In this document: positions 34,370-43,177 of the stretch, in pieces | Layout of the letters: the number at the start of each line of letters is the position of its first letter | How positions within the stretch are numbered: position 1 is the stretch's first letter | DNA from: Mycobacterium sp. 852002-51163_SCH5372311 | GTDB taxonomy: Bacteria > Actinomycetota > Actinomycetes > Mycobacteriales > Mycobacteriaceae | DNA length: 64,000 nucleotides | Direction: 5' to 3' | Assembly (NCBI RefSeq): GCF_001667115.1 | Contig: NZ_LZIJ01000022.1 | Location: forward strand, 1-64,000 | Notes under the pieces: model-generated | Told to the model about the DNA's origin: nothing | The model's database searches: none | Seen by the model: the letters and a program-made list of their open reading frames with translations, nothing else | Program-made: the position numbers and the translations under genes

Positions 34370-35200
34370 ATGTCGACGATCGACATTAGTGCCGGAACCA
34401 TCCACTACGAAGCAACCGGACCCGACGACGGCAGGCCTGTCGTGTTCGTGCACGGCTACATGATGGGCCGTGAACTCTGGCGCCAGGTGAGCCGGCGTCT
34501 CGCCGGCCAGGGCCTGCGGTGCATCGCTCCGACTTGGCCGCTAGGCGCGCATCCGGAGCCGCTGCGCCCCGGCGCCGACCGGACCATCACCGGCGTCGCG
34601 CACATCGTCGCCGACACGCTCGAAGCCTTACAGCTCGACGACGTGGTGCTGGTCGGCAACGACACCGGCGGGGTCGTCACCCAACTCGTGGCCGTGCATC
34701 ATCCCGAGCGGATCGGTGCGTTGGTGTTGACGAGTTGCGATGCGTTCGAGCACTTTCCGCCGCCGATCCTGAAGCCGGTGATCGCTGCGGCCAAGTCGAA
34801 GACACTGTTCCGCAGCGCACTGCAGGTCATGCGAGCCCCCGTCGCGCGCAAGCGTGCGTATGGCGACCTGGCGTACCACGACGTGGAGGAGCTCGCTGCG
34901 GCATGGGTGCGTCCGGCGATGTCCGACCCGGCGATCGCGGAGGATCTGCGCCAATTCTCGCTGTCGATGCGCACCGAGGTCACCACGGGCGTGGCAGCCC
35001 GGCTGCCTGAGTTCGACAAGCCGACGCTCATCGCCTGGTCGGCTGACGACAAGTTCTTCGAGCTCGACGACGGCAAACGACTGGCCGCGACGATTCCCAA
35101 CGCCCAGCTCGAGGTGATCGCAGGTGCACGAACCTTTTCGATGCTGGACCGGCCGGACCAACTCGCCGATCTGCTGTCGACGATCGCTGTGCGGACCTAG
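34370..35200 (+). CDS. Alpha/beta hydrolase with Asp at the nucleophile position
   Basis: A 276-aa alpha/beta hydrolase. VVFVHGYMMGRELW carries the oxyanion region, and the elbow is GNDTGG with D98 at the nucleophile place, as in haloalkane dehalogenases and epoxide hydrolases. Near the C-terminus AGARTFSMLDRP occupies the place where such enzymes have the catalytic His, but here it is Thr. The activity is thus uncertain: an altered mechanism or loss of hydrolysis is possible. AGGAG precedes ATG 34370. Divergent from the TetR gene. Confidence 0.85.
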   Translation: MSTIDISAGTIHYEATGPDDGRPVVFVHGYMMGRELWRQVSRRLAGQGLRCIAPTWPLGAHPEPLRPGADRTITGVAHIVADTLEALQLDDVVLVGNDTGGVVTQLVAVHHPERIGALVLTSCDAFEHFPPPILKPVIAAAKSKTLFRSALQVMRAPVARKRAYGDLAYHDVEELAAAWVRPAMSDPAIAEDLRQFSLSMRTEVTTGVAARLPEFDKPTLIAWSADDKFFELDDGKRLAATIPNAQLEVIAGARTFSMLDRPDQLADLLSTIAVRT

Positions 35201-35285
35201 CCCGCTCGACTCGACGGCATGGCGCTAGCCATTTATTTGGCTTTTACCGCCCCGAAAGTGGACGCAGCGAACTAGGCTCCCCGTT

Positions 35286-35666
35286 GTGACGACCCCGTCA
35301 AACCCCTGGGGCGACCAACGAAGGCGGCTTTCGCGGCAGTTGCAGATGCGAGGCCCGGTCCTTGGCCGTAGACAGGCGAGGCGGTTGAGCAGGTGTTTCG
35401 CGACCGTCGGTGTCAAGACCTCGCCGGAACGACTGCAGGAGCTGCTTGCCGGCGTGCCCGTCACAGACGACGAAATGACCGATGTCAATTTCGCTTTGAT
35501 CGTGACGCGTATCAACCACGAACAGCGCTGCGCGAGGTTCCAGCGCCTCCGCCGCCGCGGCGCTCGCTCACTGGTGTTCGCGGGCTTGGTCCTGGTGGTG
35601 TTGAACTTCCTGGTCTGCGTTGCCTACTTGTTGTTCAGCCTGAGTCAGCAGGGCACGCTGCTCTAA
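35286..35666 (+). CDS. Small protein with C-terminal membrane anchor
   Basis: A 126-aa protein from a GTG. The first 90 residues are basic and helical (RRRLSRQLQMRGP...RLQELLAGVPVTDDEMTDVNFALIVTRINHEQR), and a single hydrophobic segment (SLVFAGLVLVVLNFLVCVAYLLF) lies near the C-terminus, so it would be a tail-anchored cytosolic protein. I do not recognise the family. It is followed after 12 bp by the nested repeat array. Confidence 0.6.
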   Translation: MTTPSNPWGDQRRRLSRQLQMRGPVLGRRQARRLSRCFATVGVKTSPERLQELLAGVPVTDDEMTDVNFALIVTRINHEQRCARFQRLRRRGARSLVFAGLVLVVLNFLVCVAYLLFSLSQQGTLL

Positions 35667-35678
35667 AGCCCGTTCTCG

Positions 35679-35790
35679 TGCGCTGCGTGTGAAGCGTCGG
35701 TTTTGATTGTGAAGGCTGGGCGGAAACCTGGGCCGGAATCCCGCCCTGCTTTCACCCGCAAAGCCCACGATTCACACGGAAGCCCGAAAG
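35679..35790. repeat. Nested inverted array of 20-bp units, copy 2 (short, degenerate)
   Basis: Two left units (35679-35718, including GGTTTTGATTGTGAAGGCTG), a 29-bp core GGGCGG...CCGCCC (35718-35746) and two right units (35751-35790, TTCACCCGCAAAGCCCACGA first). The order is the same as at 21311 and 44964 but with the fewest units. It lies between two plus-strand genes. Confidence 0.8.
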
Positions 35791-35837
35791 CCTGGCCGAC
35801 CGATCGTCGCTGATGGTCGGCGGATAGCGTTTCGACC

Positions 35838-36608
35838 ATGTCAGATGTGGTGCAACCACTGCGCGGCCGACGAGTCCTGGTGACCGGCGCTGCGACCGGC
35901 ATCGGCGCGGCCGCCGTGCAAGTTCTCGACGCAGCGGGGGCTGAGGTCGCAGCGACGTACCACCAGACTCCACCACCGGATGATCTCGCGGCAACCTGGT
36001 TGCAGTGCGACGTCCGCGACGCCGACGCGGTCTCGGCGATGGTGCGCCAAGCGACCGAGAAGCTCGGCGGCCTCGACGTCTTGGTGAACGCCGCCGGACT
36101 GTGGCAAGCCGGGGTACCCGGATACATCAGCCCGGACGACATCTCGTTCCTGTTGGATACGAACGTCAAGGCGACGATCCTCACCAACCAGGCCGCATAT
36201 GCGGTGATGAAAGACCAAGAGCCTAAAGGAGGCCGGATCATCAACTTCGGCTCCTCGGAAGCCGTTGTGGGCAGCCCGATCTCGGCTGTCTACGCCGCGA
36301 CCAAGGGCGCGGTGCAGGCATGGACACGATCCGCGGCCCGGGTTTGGGCCGCCGACAACATCACCGTCAACGCGCTGGCGCCCGCGGTGCAGACCGCCGG
36401 CGCCGACCGATTGCGGGAGTTCCTCGGTCCGGAGGCCAGCACGATGATCGACCAGCAGATCAAGTCGATGATTCCGCTGGGTGGGGCTCTGGGAGACCCT
36501 GTCCGCGACGTCGGCCCAATGCTGGTTTTCCTGGCCGGACCGGGTTCGGGTTTTATCACCGGGCAACTGCTGGCAGTGGACGGCGGGTTGATGATGGTGG
36601 GCGCCTAG
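35838..36608 (+). CDS. SDR-family oxidoreductase (classical)
   Basis: A 256-aa classical short-chain dehydrogenase: cofactor loop TGAATGIG (17-24), NAAG motif (VNAAGLWQ), catalytic Ser in FGSSEAV, YAATK (about 155-159), and C-terminal FITGQLLAVDGGLMM. The substrate is unknown. It stands between the array at 35679 and the palindromic element at 36614, 5 bp after its stop, and is convergent with the PadR gene. Confidence 0.9.
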   Translation: MSDVVQPLRGRRVLVTGAATGIGAAAVQVLDAAGAEVAATYHQTPPPDDLAATWLQCDVRDADAVSAMVRQATEKLGGLDVLVNAAGLWQAGVPGYISPDDISFLLDTNVKATILTNQAAYAVMKDQEPKGGRIINFGSSEAVVGSPISAVYAATKGAVQAWTRSAARVWAADNITVNALAPAVQTAGADRLREFLGPEASTMIDQQIKSMIPLGGALGDPVRDVGPMLVFLAGPGSGFITGQLLAVDGGLMMVGA

Positions 36609-36613
36609 ATAGC

Positions 36614-36673
36614 ACGAGCAGACGCACAATCGCACGAATCAATGGTGATTCGTGCGACTGTACGTCTGCTCGC
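36614..36673. repeat. 60-bp palindromic element, copy 3 (between convergent genes)
   Basis: Left arm begins ACGAGCAGACGCACAATCGC and right arm ends GACTGTACGTCTGCTCGC, pairing over about 28 bp with three or four mismatches around ATGG. It is 5 bp from the SDR stop on one side and 5 bp from the PadR stop on the other, so it occupies the convergent gap exactly. Confidence 0.85.
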
Positions 36674-36678
36674 CAACC

Positions 36679-37323
36679 TTAATTGGGTGTGCGGCGGCGC
36701 ATCTGACCCTTCGAACGTCGTACCCGCTTGACCGGGTCTCGCGTTGTGCCCCTTGCGATTTCGTCGCGCAGCTGCGTGATGTTGGAGATTTCGGCGTAGA
36801 GGCCACGGATCGCATAGTCGAGGACGGCGAACGAGTAGCGCTGCTGCGGGTCGTCGATGATGCCGACTTCGCGGGAACGCTGGCGCGACCAGAGTGCCTC
36901 GTCCAGCCGTGCGCGCGTCGCCTCCAGATGCCGATCCAGCGTATCGACGACGCGCTCTGGGTCGTCGCCGCGGGCGAGCCAGGTCTTGAGGATGACGGGG
37001 TGCTTGATGACGACCCGCTCCTGGCCGGGGAAATGTTGCACCCACCGGTGCAGCGCGTCGAGTCCGGCATCGGTTGTCTCGTACAACGTGATGGCACGCT
37101 TGCCGGACTGCGCGCCGATCTCGTTGACCATGCCCCGCACGAGCAACCGGTTGAGTTCGCGCCGCACATGACTGACCGACGGCGACCAATAGAAGTGGCC
37201 GACCGACAATTCGGCGCGGACCTTGATCTCCCCGGCGGTAAGTTGCTCGTCGTTGGCGGCCAGCACACCCAACACCAGGTAGGCGGTCACCGGCAAGCCG
37301 TTGCTGGTGCGCTGCGGGCTCAC
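36679..37323 (-). CDS. PadR-family transcriptional regulator
   Basis: A 214-aa regulator from a GTG: VSPQRTSNGLPVTAYLVLGVLAAN is the usual PadR opening, followed by the winged helix (about residues 15-95, HFYWSPSVSHVRRELNRLLVRGMV) and a long C-terminal helical part. It is the last gene of the amidohydrolase-CaiB-thiolase-DUF35 operon, overlapping the DUF35 gene by 4 bp (GTGA), so it probably regulates this operon. Confidence 0.82.
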   Translation of the reverse strand: MSPQRTSNGLPVTAYLVLGVLAANDEQLTAGEIKVRAELSVGHFYWSPSVSHVRRELNRLLVRGMVNEIGAQSGKRAITLYETTDAGLDALHRWVQHFPGQERVVIKHPVILKTWLARGDDPERVVDTLDRHLEATRARLDEALWSRQRSREVGIIDDPQQRYSFAVLDYAIRGLYAEISNITQLRDEIARGTTRDPVKRVRRSKGQMRRRTPN

Positions 37324-37748
37324 GGCAAACCTGTGAAATACGGCTTGAAATAGGGCAGCGTGATGTCGGGACCAACCGCATGGAACTGCACCTGCACACG
37401 CATCCCGATCGTCAGCTCGTCGGGTACCACACCAACGATATTGGTCAGCATCTGGTATCCCTCGTCCAGCGTCACGATCGCCGGCGCATAGGGCGGGGTG
37501 AACTCCGCCGTCACCGGCCGGTGAACCACTGTCCAGCTGTATATCTCGCCGTGGCCACCGCTCACGGTCCAAATCAGGTCGTCTGAAAGGCATTGGCGGC
37601 AGTGTTCGGTCGGCGGGAAGTTCGATGCACCGCACGCCTGGCAACATTGGTAGCGCAGCTCGCCCGCTCGGCATGCTTCCCAGAACGGGAGGCTCAGGTG
37701 GCTACTGGCATGTGGAACCGGACCGGATTGTGGATGCAACAAAGTCAT
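37320..37748 (-). CDS. DUF35 OB-fold protein with zinc ribbon
   Basis: A 142-aa protein of the acyl-CoA-associated DUF35 family. The N-terminal zinc ribbon has four spaced cysteines (CCQACGASNFPPTEHCRQC), followed by an OB-fold (GEIYSWTVVHRPVTAEFTPPYAPAIVTLDEG...IGMRVQVQF). Such proteins pair with thiolase-like partners; in steroid degradation the Ltp2-type aldolase depends on a DUF35 domain. It overlaps the thiolase-like gene by 4 bp and the PadR gene by 4 bp, which supports a heteromer. Confidence 0.85.
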   Translation of the reverse strand: MTLLHPQSGPVPHASSHLSLPFWEACRAGELRYQCCQACGASNFPPTEHCRQCLSDDLIWTVSGGHGEIYSWTVVHRPVTAEFTPPYAPAIVTLDEGYQMLTNIVGVVPDELTIGMRVQVQFHAVGPDITLPYFKPYFTGLP

Positions 37749-38914
37749 CTTGGTTCGTCTCCCAGAATCAGCACCGTGGTGAACAACGCCCCGGCCCCCC
37801 CGTTGCTGCAGAGGCCGACGTGGGCGTCCGGTACCTGCAAATCGCCTGCCGCACCGCGCAATTGCTCAACGGCGCGGACGGCTCGCTGCATCATCTGCGG
37901 GTTGGCGCCCGCATGGCTGAAGGACATCGTTCCTCCGTCCGTGGTGATCGGATGGCTGCCGTCGATGGCGATGTGCCCGTCGGCGACGAAAGGCCCGCCC
38001 TCGCCGTCGCCGCAGAACCCGAATGCCTCCAGCTGACGGATGATCTCGAAGGAGAAAGGGTCGTAGAGTTCCAAAACGTCGACGTCGTCTCGCCGCAATC
38101 CGGCAAAGCTGAACGCACGGTCGGCCGCGCGTCTACCCACGACGCCATTGACATAGTGGCCCTGATCGCCACGGCGCCCTGCGAGGTCCCACGCCGGTGG
38201 GTGCTGATATGACGGGCCGTGGAAGTCGGCGCCGCTGCCGAGGACATATATTGGCTGGCTTCCAATGTCGACTTTGTCGATGTTCGCGACGACCAGAGCG
38301 CACCCGCCCTCGGAGGTAGTCGCGCAGTCGAGCAGGTGGAAGGGTTCGGCCACCGGGCGTGATGCGGTAATGTCGTCCGGCCGGAACGGGCCACGTTGGT
38401 AGTAAACGGCTTCCGGGTTTCGTGATCCGTTGTTGCGGATCGTCGCCGCGACGATGGACAGTTGTTCGCGCGTCGTGCCGTAGACGTGCATGTGACGGCG
38501 TGCGATGAGGGCGAACTCGGCGGTGGTGAACATCCCCCAGGGCGCGACAAATTCGTTCTCCGGTCTGGTCCACGGCGCCGTGGCTTCGTGATCACGGTAT
38601 TCGCCCGCTTGGGCGGCGACGAGCACCACCACGTCGGCCATGCCGTGCTCGATTGCGGCTGCGGCCTCGGTGATCATGCCGACCCCGAAGGCCAGCCCCT
38701 GCCATGCCGGTCCGATGCGCAGGTCGTAGATCAGCGCCGTGGATTGTGGACCCGCGCTGATGCCGTCGACGTCGTTCAGGCTCAGGCCGGCATCGAGCAG
38801 TGCGCCGTGAACGGCCTTGAGCGCCAGACTCCGTGACGTTTCCCCATCCAGCTGGCGCCCCTGCCGGGTGTTGTGGACTCCGACGATGGCTGCGGTGCGC
38901 TTCGGCAAACTCAC
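37745..38914 (-). CDS. Thiolase-like protein without catalytic Cys (Ltp/SCP-x type)
   Basis: A 389-aa thiolase-fold protein: TAAIVGVHNTRQ at the N-terminus, DVDVLELYDPFSFEIIRQLEAFGFCGDGEGG and GTMSFSHAGANP later. The position of the nucleophilic Cys of true thiolases (before AAAAIEHGMADVV) holds no Cys, as in lipid-transfer-protein-type thiolases, some of which are retro-aldolases that work with a DUF35 partner. It overlaps the DUF35 gene and follows an unknown protein gene by 11 bp. An aldolase on a side-chain CoA ester is the favoured idea, by analogy only. Confidence 0.82.
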   Translation of the reverse strand: MSLPKRTAAIVGVHNTRQGRQLDGETSRSLALKAVHGALLDAGLSLNDVDGISAGPQSTALIYDLRIGPAWQGLAFGVGMITEAAAAIEHGMADVVVLVAAQAGEYRDHEATAPWTRPENEFVAPWGMFTTAEFALIARRHMHVYGTTREQLSIVAATIRNNGSRNPEAVYYQRGPFRPDDITASRPVAEPFHLLDCATTSEGGCALVVANIDKVDIGSQPIYVLGSGADFHGPSYQHPPAWDLAGRRGDQGHYVNGVVGRRAADRAFSFAGLRRDDVDVLELYDPFSFEIIRQLEAFGFCGDGEGGPFVADGHIAIDGSHPITTDGGTMSFSHAGANPQMMQRAVRAVEQLRGAAGDLQVPDAHVGLCSNGGAGALFTTVLILGDEPR

Positions 38915-38925
38915 TCCGTTCCCGA

Positions 38926-39267
38926 TCAGTTTTCGTCCGCGACGACGCCGAGATACGTTCCCAGCACGTCGTATTGGCGCCCGTCACGCGTGATCGCGCC
39001 AATCATGGCGGTCCGCGGATCAGCTGGTGCCGCGCCGGCTTCGACGACGTCGATACGTACGTCGACGGGGCGGGCGGTTTGCGGGTCGGTGATCTCGACG
39101 ACCATCGCCACCGCGCGCTCGGTCTCGTCCCAGTCGACGCCGGTGATCCGGTGACGAGCGGTCAGCTCCATCACCAGCGAGTTCTGCCGCACCAAGAAGC
39201 GCACCGGTGCGCACAATTCGCCGGCGCGCGGCGGCACGCAAAGCGTCACCGAAATGCGTTGCGTCAC
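38926..39267 (-). CDS. Conserved hypothetical protein of the CoA-transferase operon
   Basis: A 113-aa acidic protein of unknown family. It has the pattern of a small beta-rich domain (MTQRISVTLCVPPRAG...VDWDETERAVAMVVEITD...YDVLGTYLGVVADEN) and no transmembrane segment. It overlaps the CaiB double gene by 4 bp and precedes the thiolase-like gene by 11 bp, so it belongs to the operon; a MaoC- or hotdog-like role is imaginable, but nothing in the sequence proves it. Confidence 0.6.
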   Translation of the reverse strand: MTQRISVTLCVPPRAGELCAPVRFLVRQNSLVMELTARHRITGVDWDETERAVAMVVEITDPQTARPVDVRIDVVEAGAAPADPRTAMIGAITRDGRQYDVLGTYLGVVADEN

Positions 39268-41579
39268 AATCCGGCCGGCTGTGTACTCGTGGCGCCTGAT
39301 TGTCGCAACGCGATCAGGTCCTCCCGGCTATGCTGCAGCACACCCGTCAGCACCTCGTCGGTGTGCTGCCCATACAACGGGGGCGCCCGCCGGATCCAGC
39401 GCCGCGGTTTTCCGACGAACGAGAACGGCATCCCAATGCACAGGAATGTACCGGCGACGGGATGCTCCACGGGTTCCCAGAATCCCCGCGCGAGCAGTTG
39501 CGGATCATTCAGCAATGCGGCCGGTGCCACTACCGCCGCCGCGGCCAGCCCACGGGAACGCAGTTCGTCGACCGCTTCGCTCACCGAACGCCGAGCGGTC
39601 CAGTCCGAAATCAGCTTGTCCAGTTCGTCGGCCCGGTCCTGCCATGCGGCGGCAGCAGGTTCGCCGACCAGGTCAATCACCGATTCCCGGGCAGCGTCGT
39701 CCATTGCCGCAAGCGCCACCCACTCGTCATCCCCCCGACAGGGATACACACCTTGTGGGGATGCGCCGGGTCCCCGATTTCCGTTGCGACGCATCTCGAT
39801 TCCGTTGCGTGAGTACTCCACCAACATCTCGGCCGCCACATTCAGCGCCGATTCCACCATTGTCGATTCCACGTGGACCCCGATCCCGTCGCGGTCGCGT
39901 ACCACCAGGGCCGCTACGGCGGCGAACGCCGCGTGCAGCCCGGCTATCGGATCGCACACGCCGCGCGGAATGATCGGCGGCCCGTCGGAATGTCCGGTCA
40001 TCCAGGCCATTCCGGTTGCCTGTTCCATCGTCTGGGCAAATCCCACCCGATCGCGCCACGGCCCGTCGAGACCAAACGCCGGCATCCGGATCATCACGGC
40101 GCGCGGGTTGGCCGCACTGACAGCATTCCAATCCAGCTGGAAGTTCTCCATCACCCGCGGCGAGAAGTTCTCGATGACGAGATCGCTTGCGGCAATGAGC
40201 TCCAACGCGATGCCACGTCCGGCCTCGGTGCTGAGTTCGACGCTGACATCGCGCTTGTTGTGGTTGCTGCACAGAAACACCGGCCCCCACTCCCACCACT
40301 GGTCCCAGTCAGGCGGGCGGCCCGCTGAAAACCGCATGCCATCGGGCCGGCGGACGCCTTCGAGTTTGATTACGTCGGCCCCCAGTGCGCCCAGCAGTTG
40401 GGTGGCGACGGGCCCGGCCCAGAATGCGGTGAGGTCGGTTATCCGTATGTCTGACAAGGGAAGTGTCTCGGAAGCACCAGACCGCTCAGCTCGGGGTGGC
40501 CAATGCGCGCGGCCGTTGTGGGCGCCCAGCGCCGGTGGCGGGCCGGGCAGCCTGGTCGGCATCGCGTCGCTGCGATACGGCACTCGCGGCACGAGCACCC
40601 CGGGCTCCGTTTCGACGAACACGCCACGCTGCACGTAGTGGTCGATCTTGGGCAATGTGGCCGGAGTGGCTATGGGGGCCACCGGAATCCGGAATGCCGA
40701 AGCCAGGTCAACGATCTCGTCTGTGGTCCGGATCTCGGTCCACTGGGTAACCATGCCGAGGAACTCGTCGCGCCGTGTCACCCGTCCCGCCGTCGATGCC
40801 AGCTCGGCATCGTCGACCAAGTCGGCGCGATCGATCATCACCAGAAAGTCCTGGAACTGCTGTGCCGTGATGGTGCAGAATCCGACCATACCGTCGGCGG
40901 TGGGAACGATCGACGGGAGCTCCAGACTGCGTTGCTGTACAAGGGAATCCGCGCCCAGCACGCTGGCCGACATGGCGGACAAGCCGCCCATCGCGATCAC
41001 CATCGCCTCGAAAGTCGACACATCGATGACCTCGCCACCACCACCCCTGAAGGCATGCCGAGCTGAAGCGGCGGCCACTGACGCAGCGAACGTGCCCGCT
41101 AACCACTCCCCGAGGCGGCCGCCCGCCTGTACGGGCTCGTCGTCCGGCCACCCCCGGCCGGCGATCGACCCGCACAACGCCTGCAAGATGAATTCGTTGG
41201 CGATCAGGTGCTCGTCGACGTAGGGACCCGTTGTACCGAAAGGCGTTACGGCGACGACTACCGCCGACGGGGCGGAGTGAGAGGTGATTTCGCTGATGGT
41301 CCAACCGTCGGTCAGGTCGGTGAGCACGATGTCGGCTCCGGCCAGGAGCGCTGCCGTCTCGGCCCCCTTCACCACCGACTTCTTGCCCGCAGCCAGATAG
41401 CCGAACAAGGCTCCCGGCGGGCCGCCCGCCGACCACTCGCGCAATAGATCGCCTTGTGGGGATTCGATTTTCACTACATCTGCGCCGGCATCGGCGAACA
41501 TCTTGCCGCAATAGGACACCGCAATACCGTTGGCGAGCTCCAGAACACGCCAGCCGGCGAACGGCGCCAGAGCGGTCAC
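39264..41579 (-). CDS. Double-domain CaiB/BaiF family CoA-transferase
   Basis: A 771-aa fusion of two type III CoA-transferase domains, about residues 1-370 and 375-771. Each opens with a typical motif: LAPFAGWRVLELANGIAVSYCGKMFADAGADVVKIESP and LPLSDIRITDLTAFWAGPVATQLLGALGADVIKLEGV. Later NHNKRDVSVEL and ENFSPRVMENFQLDW belong to the second domain. It would move CoA between acyl groups to activate a carboxylic acid. It starts 2 bp from the end of the amidohydrolase gene. Confidence 0.88.
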   Translation of the reverse strand: MTALAPFAGWRVLELANGIAVSYCGKMFADAGADVVKIESPQGDLLREWSAGGPPGALFGYLAAGKKSVVKGAETAALLAGADIVLTDLTDGWTISEITSHSAPSAVVVAVTPFGTTGPYVDEHLIANEFILQALCGSIAGRGWPDDEPVQAGGRLGEWLAGTFAASVAAASARHAFRGGGGEVIDVSTFEAMVIAMGGLSAMSASVLGADSLVQQRSLELPSIVPTADGMVGFCTITAQQFQDFLVMIDRADLVDDAELASTAGRVTRRDEFLGMVTQWTEIRTTDEIVDLASAFRIPVAPIATPATLPKIDHYVQRGVFVETEPGVLVPRVPYRSDAMPTRLPGPPPALGAHNGRAHWPPRAERSGASETLPLSDIRITDLTAFWAGPVATQLLGALGADVIKLEGVRRPDGMRFSAGRPPDWDQWWEWGPVFLCSNHNKRDVSVELSTEAGRGIALELIAASDLVIENFSPRVMENFQLDWNAVSAANPRAVMIRMPAFGLDGPWRDRVGFAQTMEQATGMAWMTGHSDGPPIIPRGVCDPIAGLHAAFAAVAALVVRDRDGIGVHVESTMVESALNVAAEMLVEYSRNGIEMRRNGNRGPGASPQGVYPCRGDDEWVALAAMDDAARESVIDLVGEPAAAAWQDRADELDKLISDWTARRSVSEAVDELRSRGLAAAAVVAPAALLNDPQLLARGFWEPVEHPVAGTFLCIGMPFSFVGKPRRWIRRAPPLYGQHTDEVLTGVLQHSREDLIALRQSGATSTQPAGL

Positions 41580-41581
41580 GC

Positions 41582-42946
41582 TCAGTTGCCCAGGGTCGTC
41601 GCGCGGCCGGCGATCCCGGTGGCCTCCACCGTTACCGGCGCCGTCACCGGCGTCGACACACCCTGCGCCTGCAATGCGAAAGTCGTCATCCTGGTCCAGG
41701 CGTCGCGGTCACGCTGACTGGCCTCATGACCAACATGGGTGACCACGTCGACGTCGGTGGCCTGGGCGCGGAGGTGGCCGGCGCGCGCGTGTTCTTTCGG
41801 CACATGCCGGAACGGATCGAACGAGTAAGCGGCCATGGCGTTTTCGTGGGTGATCTTGTTGATCACCGAGTCATCCAGATGTCCCATTGTTTCGATGACG
41901 TCCTCCGGCGCGAACGGCCAATTGCTGTCGGAGTGCGGGAAGTCGGACTCCCAGCACAGCATGTCCTCGTTGAACCAGTCCATGTTTCGCACGCCAACCT
42001 TGTCGCTGATGAAACAGGTATAGAAATGCCTCTTGAACACGTCGATCGGTCCGCTGTAGCCGGAAGGGAATTTCGCCAGCGTCCAACCCGAATGGCGTTG
42101 GTAGACATGCTCGGCGCGCCAGAGGAAGTACGGAATCCAGCCGACGTCGCCCTCGGTGAGGGAGAACTTCAGTTGCGGGAAGTCGGACCAGAACTCGGCC
42201 CAAATCAGCTCGGTGAAGGTGAACATGCTCATCATCGACGACGCCGTCATCATCACGCTGGGCGGAGCGTCCGTCGACACCATCGGAGAGCGCGATGCGG
42301 AGCCGACATGCGTACACAGCACCGTGCTGTTCTCGCAAACGGCCTCGAAGAGCGGGTACCAGTACTTGGTGTGGATGCTGGGCATCTGCAACGCCTCCGG
42401 GTTTTCGGAGAACGTCACCGCATGACAGCCCTTGTCCCCGAGACGTTTGACCTCCCTGGCCGCCTCGACCACGTCGAACAGCGGCAGGATGCCGCACGGA
42501 ATGAACCGCCCCGGATAAGCCCCACACCACTCCTCGATATGCCAGTCGTTGTAGGCCTTGATCATCACCAGGTTCACGTCGCGATCGGGTCCCTGATTGA
42601 GTACCTGGCCCGAGAAGCCGGTGAAGTTCGGAAAGTTCAAACCCGCCAGCTGCCCGCCCGCATTCATGTCGCGGATCCGCTCGTCGACGTTGAAGCATCC
42701 GGGCCGCATTTCGTCGTAGCGTGACGCGTCGACGTTGTACATCTCGCGGGGCTTTCCGGCCACGGCATTGAGGCCCATGTTGCGTCCGCGGATCTCGCCG
42801 TAATACCACTGCTGGATGCCGTCGGGCTCGATGATCACCCGGGGGGCGAAGTCCTTATATTTCGCGGGGACGTGCGCGTCGAACATGTCCGCGGGCTCGG
42901 CGATGTGGTCGTCCACGCTGATCAGGATGAGATCGTCCTTGTTCAT
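41582..42946 (-). CDS. Amidohydrolase-2 family metal-dependent hydrolase
   Basis: A 454-aa TIM-barrel hydrolase of the amidohydrolase-2 type: ISVDDHIAEPADMFDAHVP carries the first metal motif (D-x-H), later TVLCTHVG supplies a metal His and MLCWESDFPHSDSNWP the C-terminal Asp. It may decarboxylate or hydrolyse a ring acid. GGGGAG precedes the ATG. It is the first gene of a six-gene minus-strand operon (amidohydrolase, CaiB double, unknown, thiolase-like, DUF35, PadR) behind an inverted-repeat operator. Confidence 0.85.
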   Translation of the reverse strand: MNKDDLILISVDDHIAEPADMFDAHVPAKYKDFAPRVIIEPDGIQQWYYGEIRGRNMGLNAVAGKPREMYNVDASRYDEMRPGCFNVDERIRDMNAGGQLAGLNFPNFTGFSGQVLNQGPDRDVNLVMIKAYNDWHIEEWCGAYPGRFIPCGILPLFDVVEAAREVKRLGDKGCHAVTFSENPEALQMPSIHTKYWYPLFEAVCENSTVLCTHVGSASRSPMVSTDAPPSVMMTASSMMSMFTFTELIWAEFWSDFPQLKFSLTEGDVGWIPYFLWRAEHVYQRHSGWTLAKFPSGYSGPIDVFKRHFYTCFISDKVGVRNMDWFNEDMLCWESDFPHSDSNWPFAPEDVIETMGHLDDSVINKITHENAMAAYSFDPFRHVPKEHARAGHLRAQATDVDVVTHVGHEASQRDRDAWTRMTTFALQAQGVSTPVTAPVTVEATGIAGRATTLGN

Positions 42947-42963
42947 GCTGCACTCCCCGCTAG

Positions 42964-43003
42964 ATCAATGACTAGTAGACATTGATGTGAGTCACAGTGT
43001 CAA
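42964..43003. promoter_or_regulatory. Operator and possible -35 upstream of the CoA-transferase operon
   Basis: ATCAATG (42964-42970) and CATTGAT (42980-42986) are perfect inverted arms around 9 bp. TTGACA (minus strand, 42998-43003) could be a -35 box for the amidohydrolase gene starting at 42946, though a good -10 is not clear. Confidence 0.45.
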
Positions 43004-43011
43004 CGATCCGC

Positions 43012-43034
43012 AGCATGCGGTCTCGCCGCATGCT
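43012..43034. terminator. Hairpin AGCATGCGG/CCGCATGCT
   Basis: A perfect 9-bp stem with a 5-bp loop lies between the minus-strand SnoaL-like gene and the amidohydrolase gene. TTTAT follows on the plus strand only, so it would not be a classical terminator for the minus-strand gene. It could still insulate the two units. Confidence 0.35.
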
Positions 43035-43177
43035 TTATGAGGCCGTGAGGTGTCTTGGGCGCTAAACACCGCTATAGCAACATAATGGCCGGCGACAGAA
43101 CGACTTTTTTCGCGACTCGACACCTGCGCAGTCGGCCGCAACGAGCTATGACGACTGGTCTGACTATTAGTCCGTGG

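Noticed and set aside
41456..42724. 422-codon plus-strand open frame over the amidohydrolase
   Set aside because: Shadow with no family motif; the opposite strand is a full amidohydrolase.
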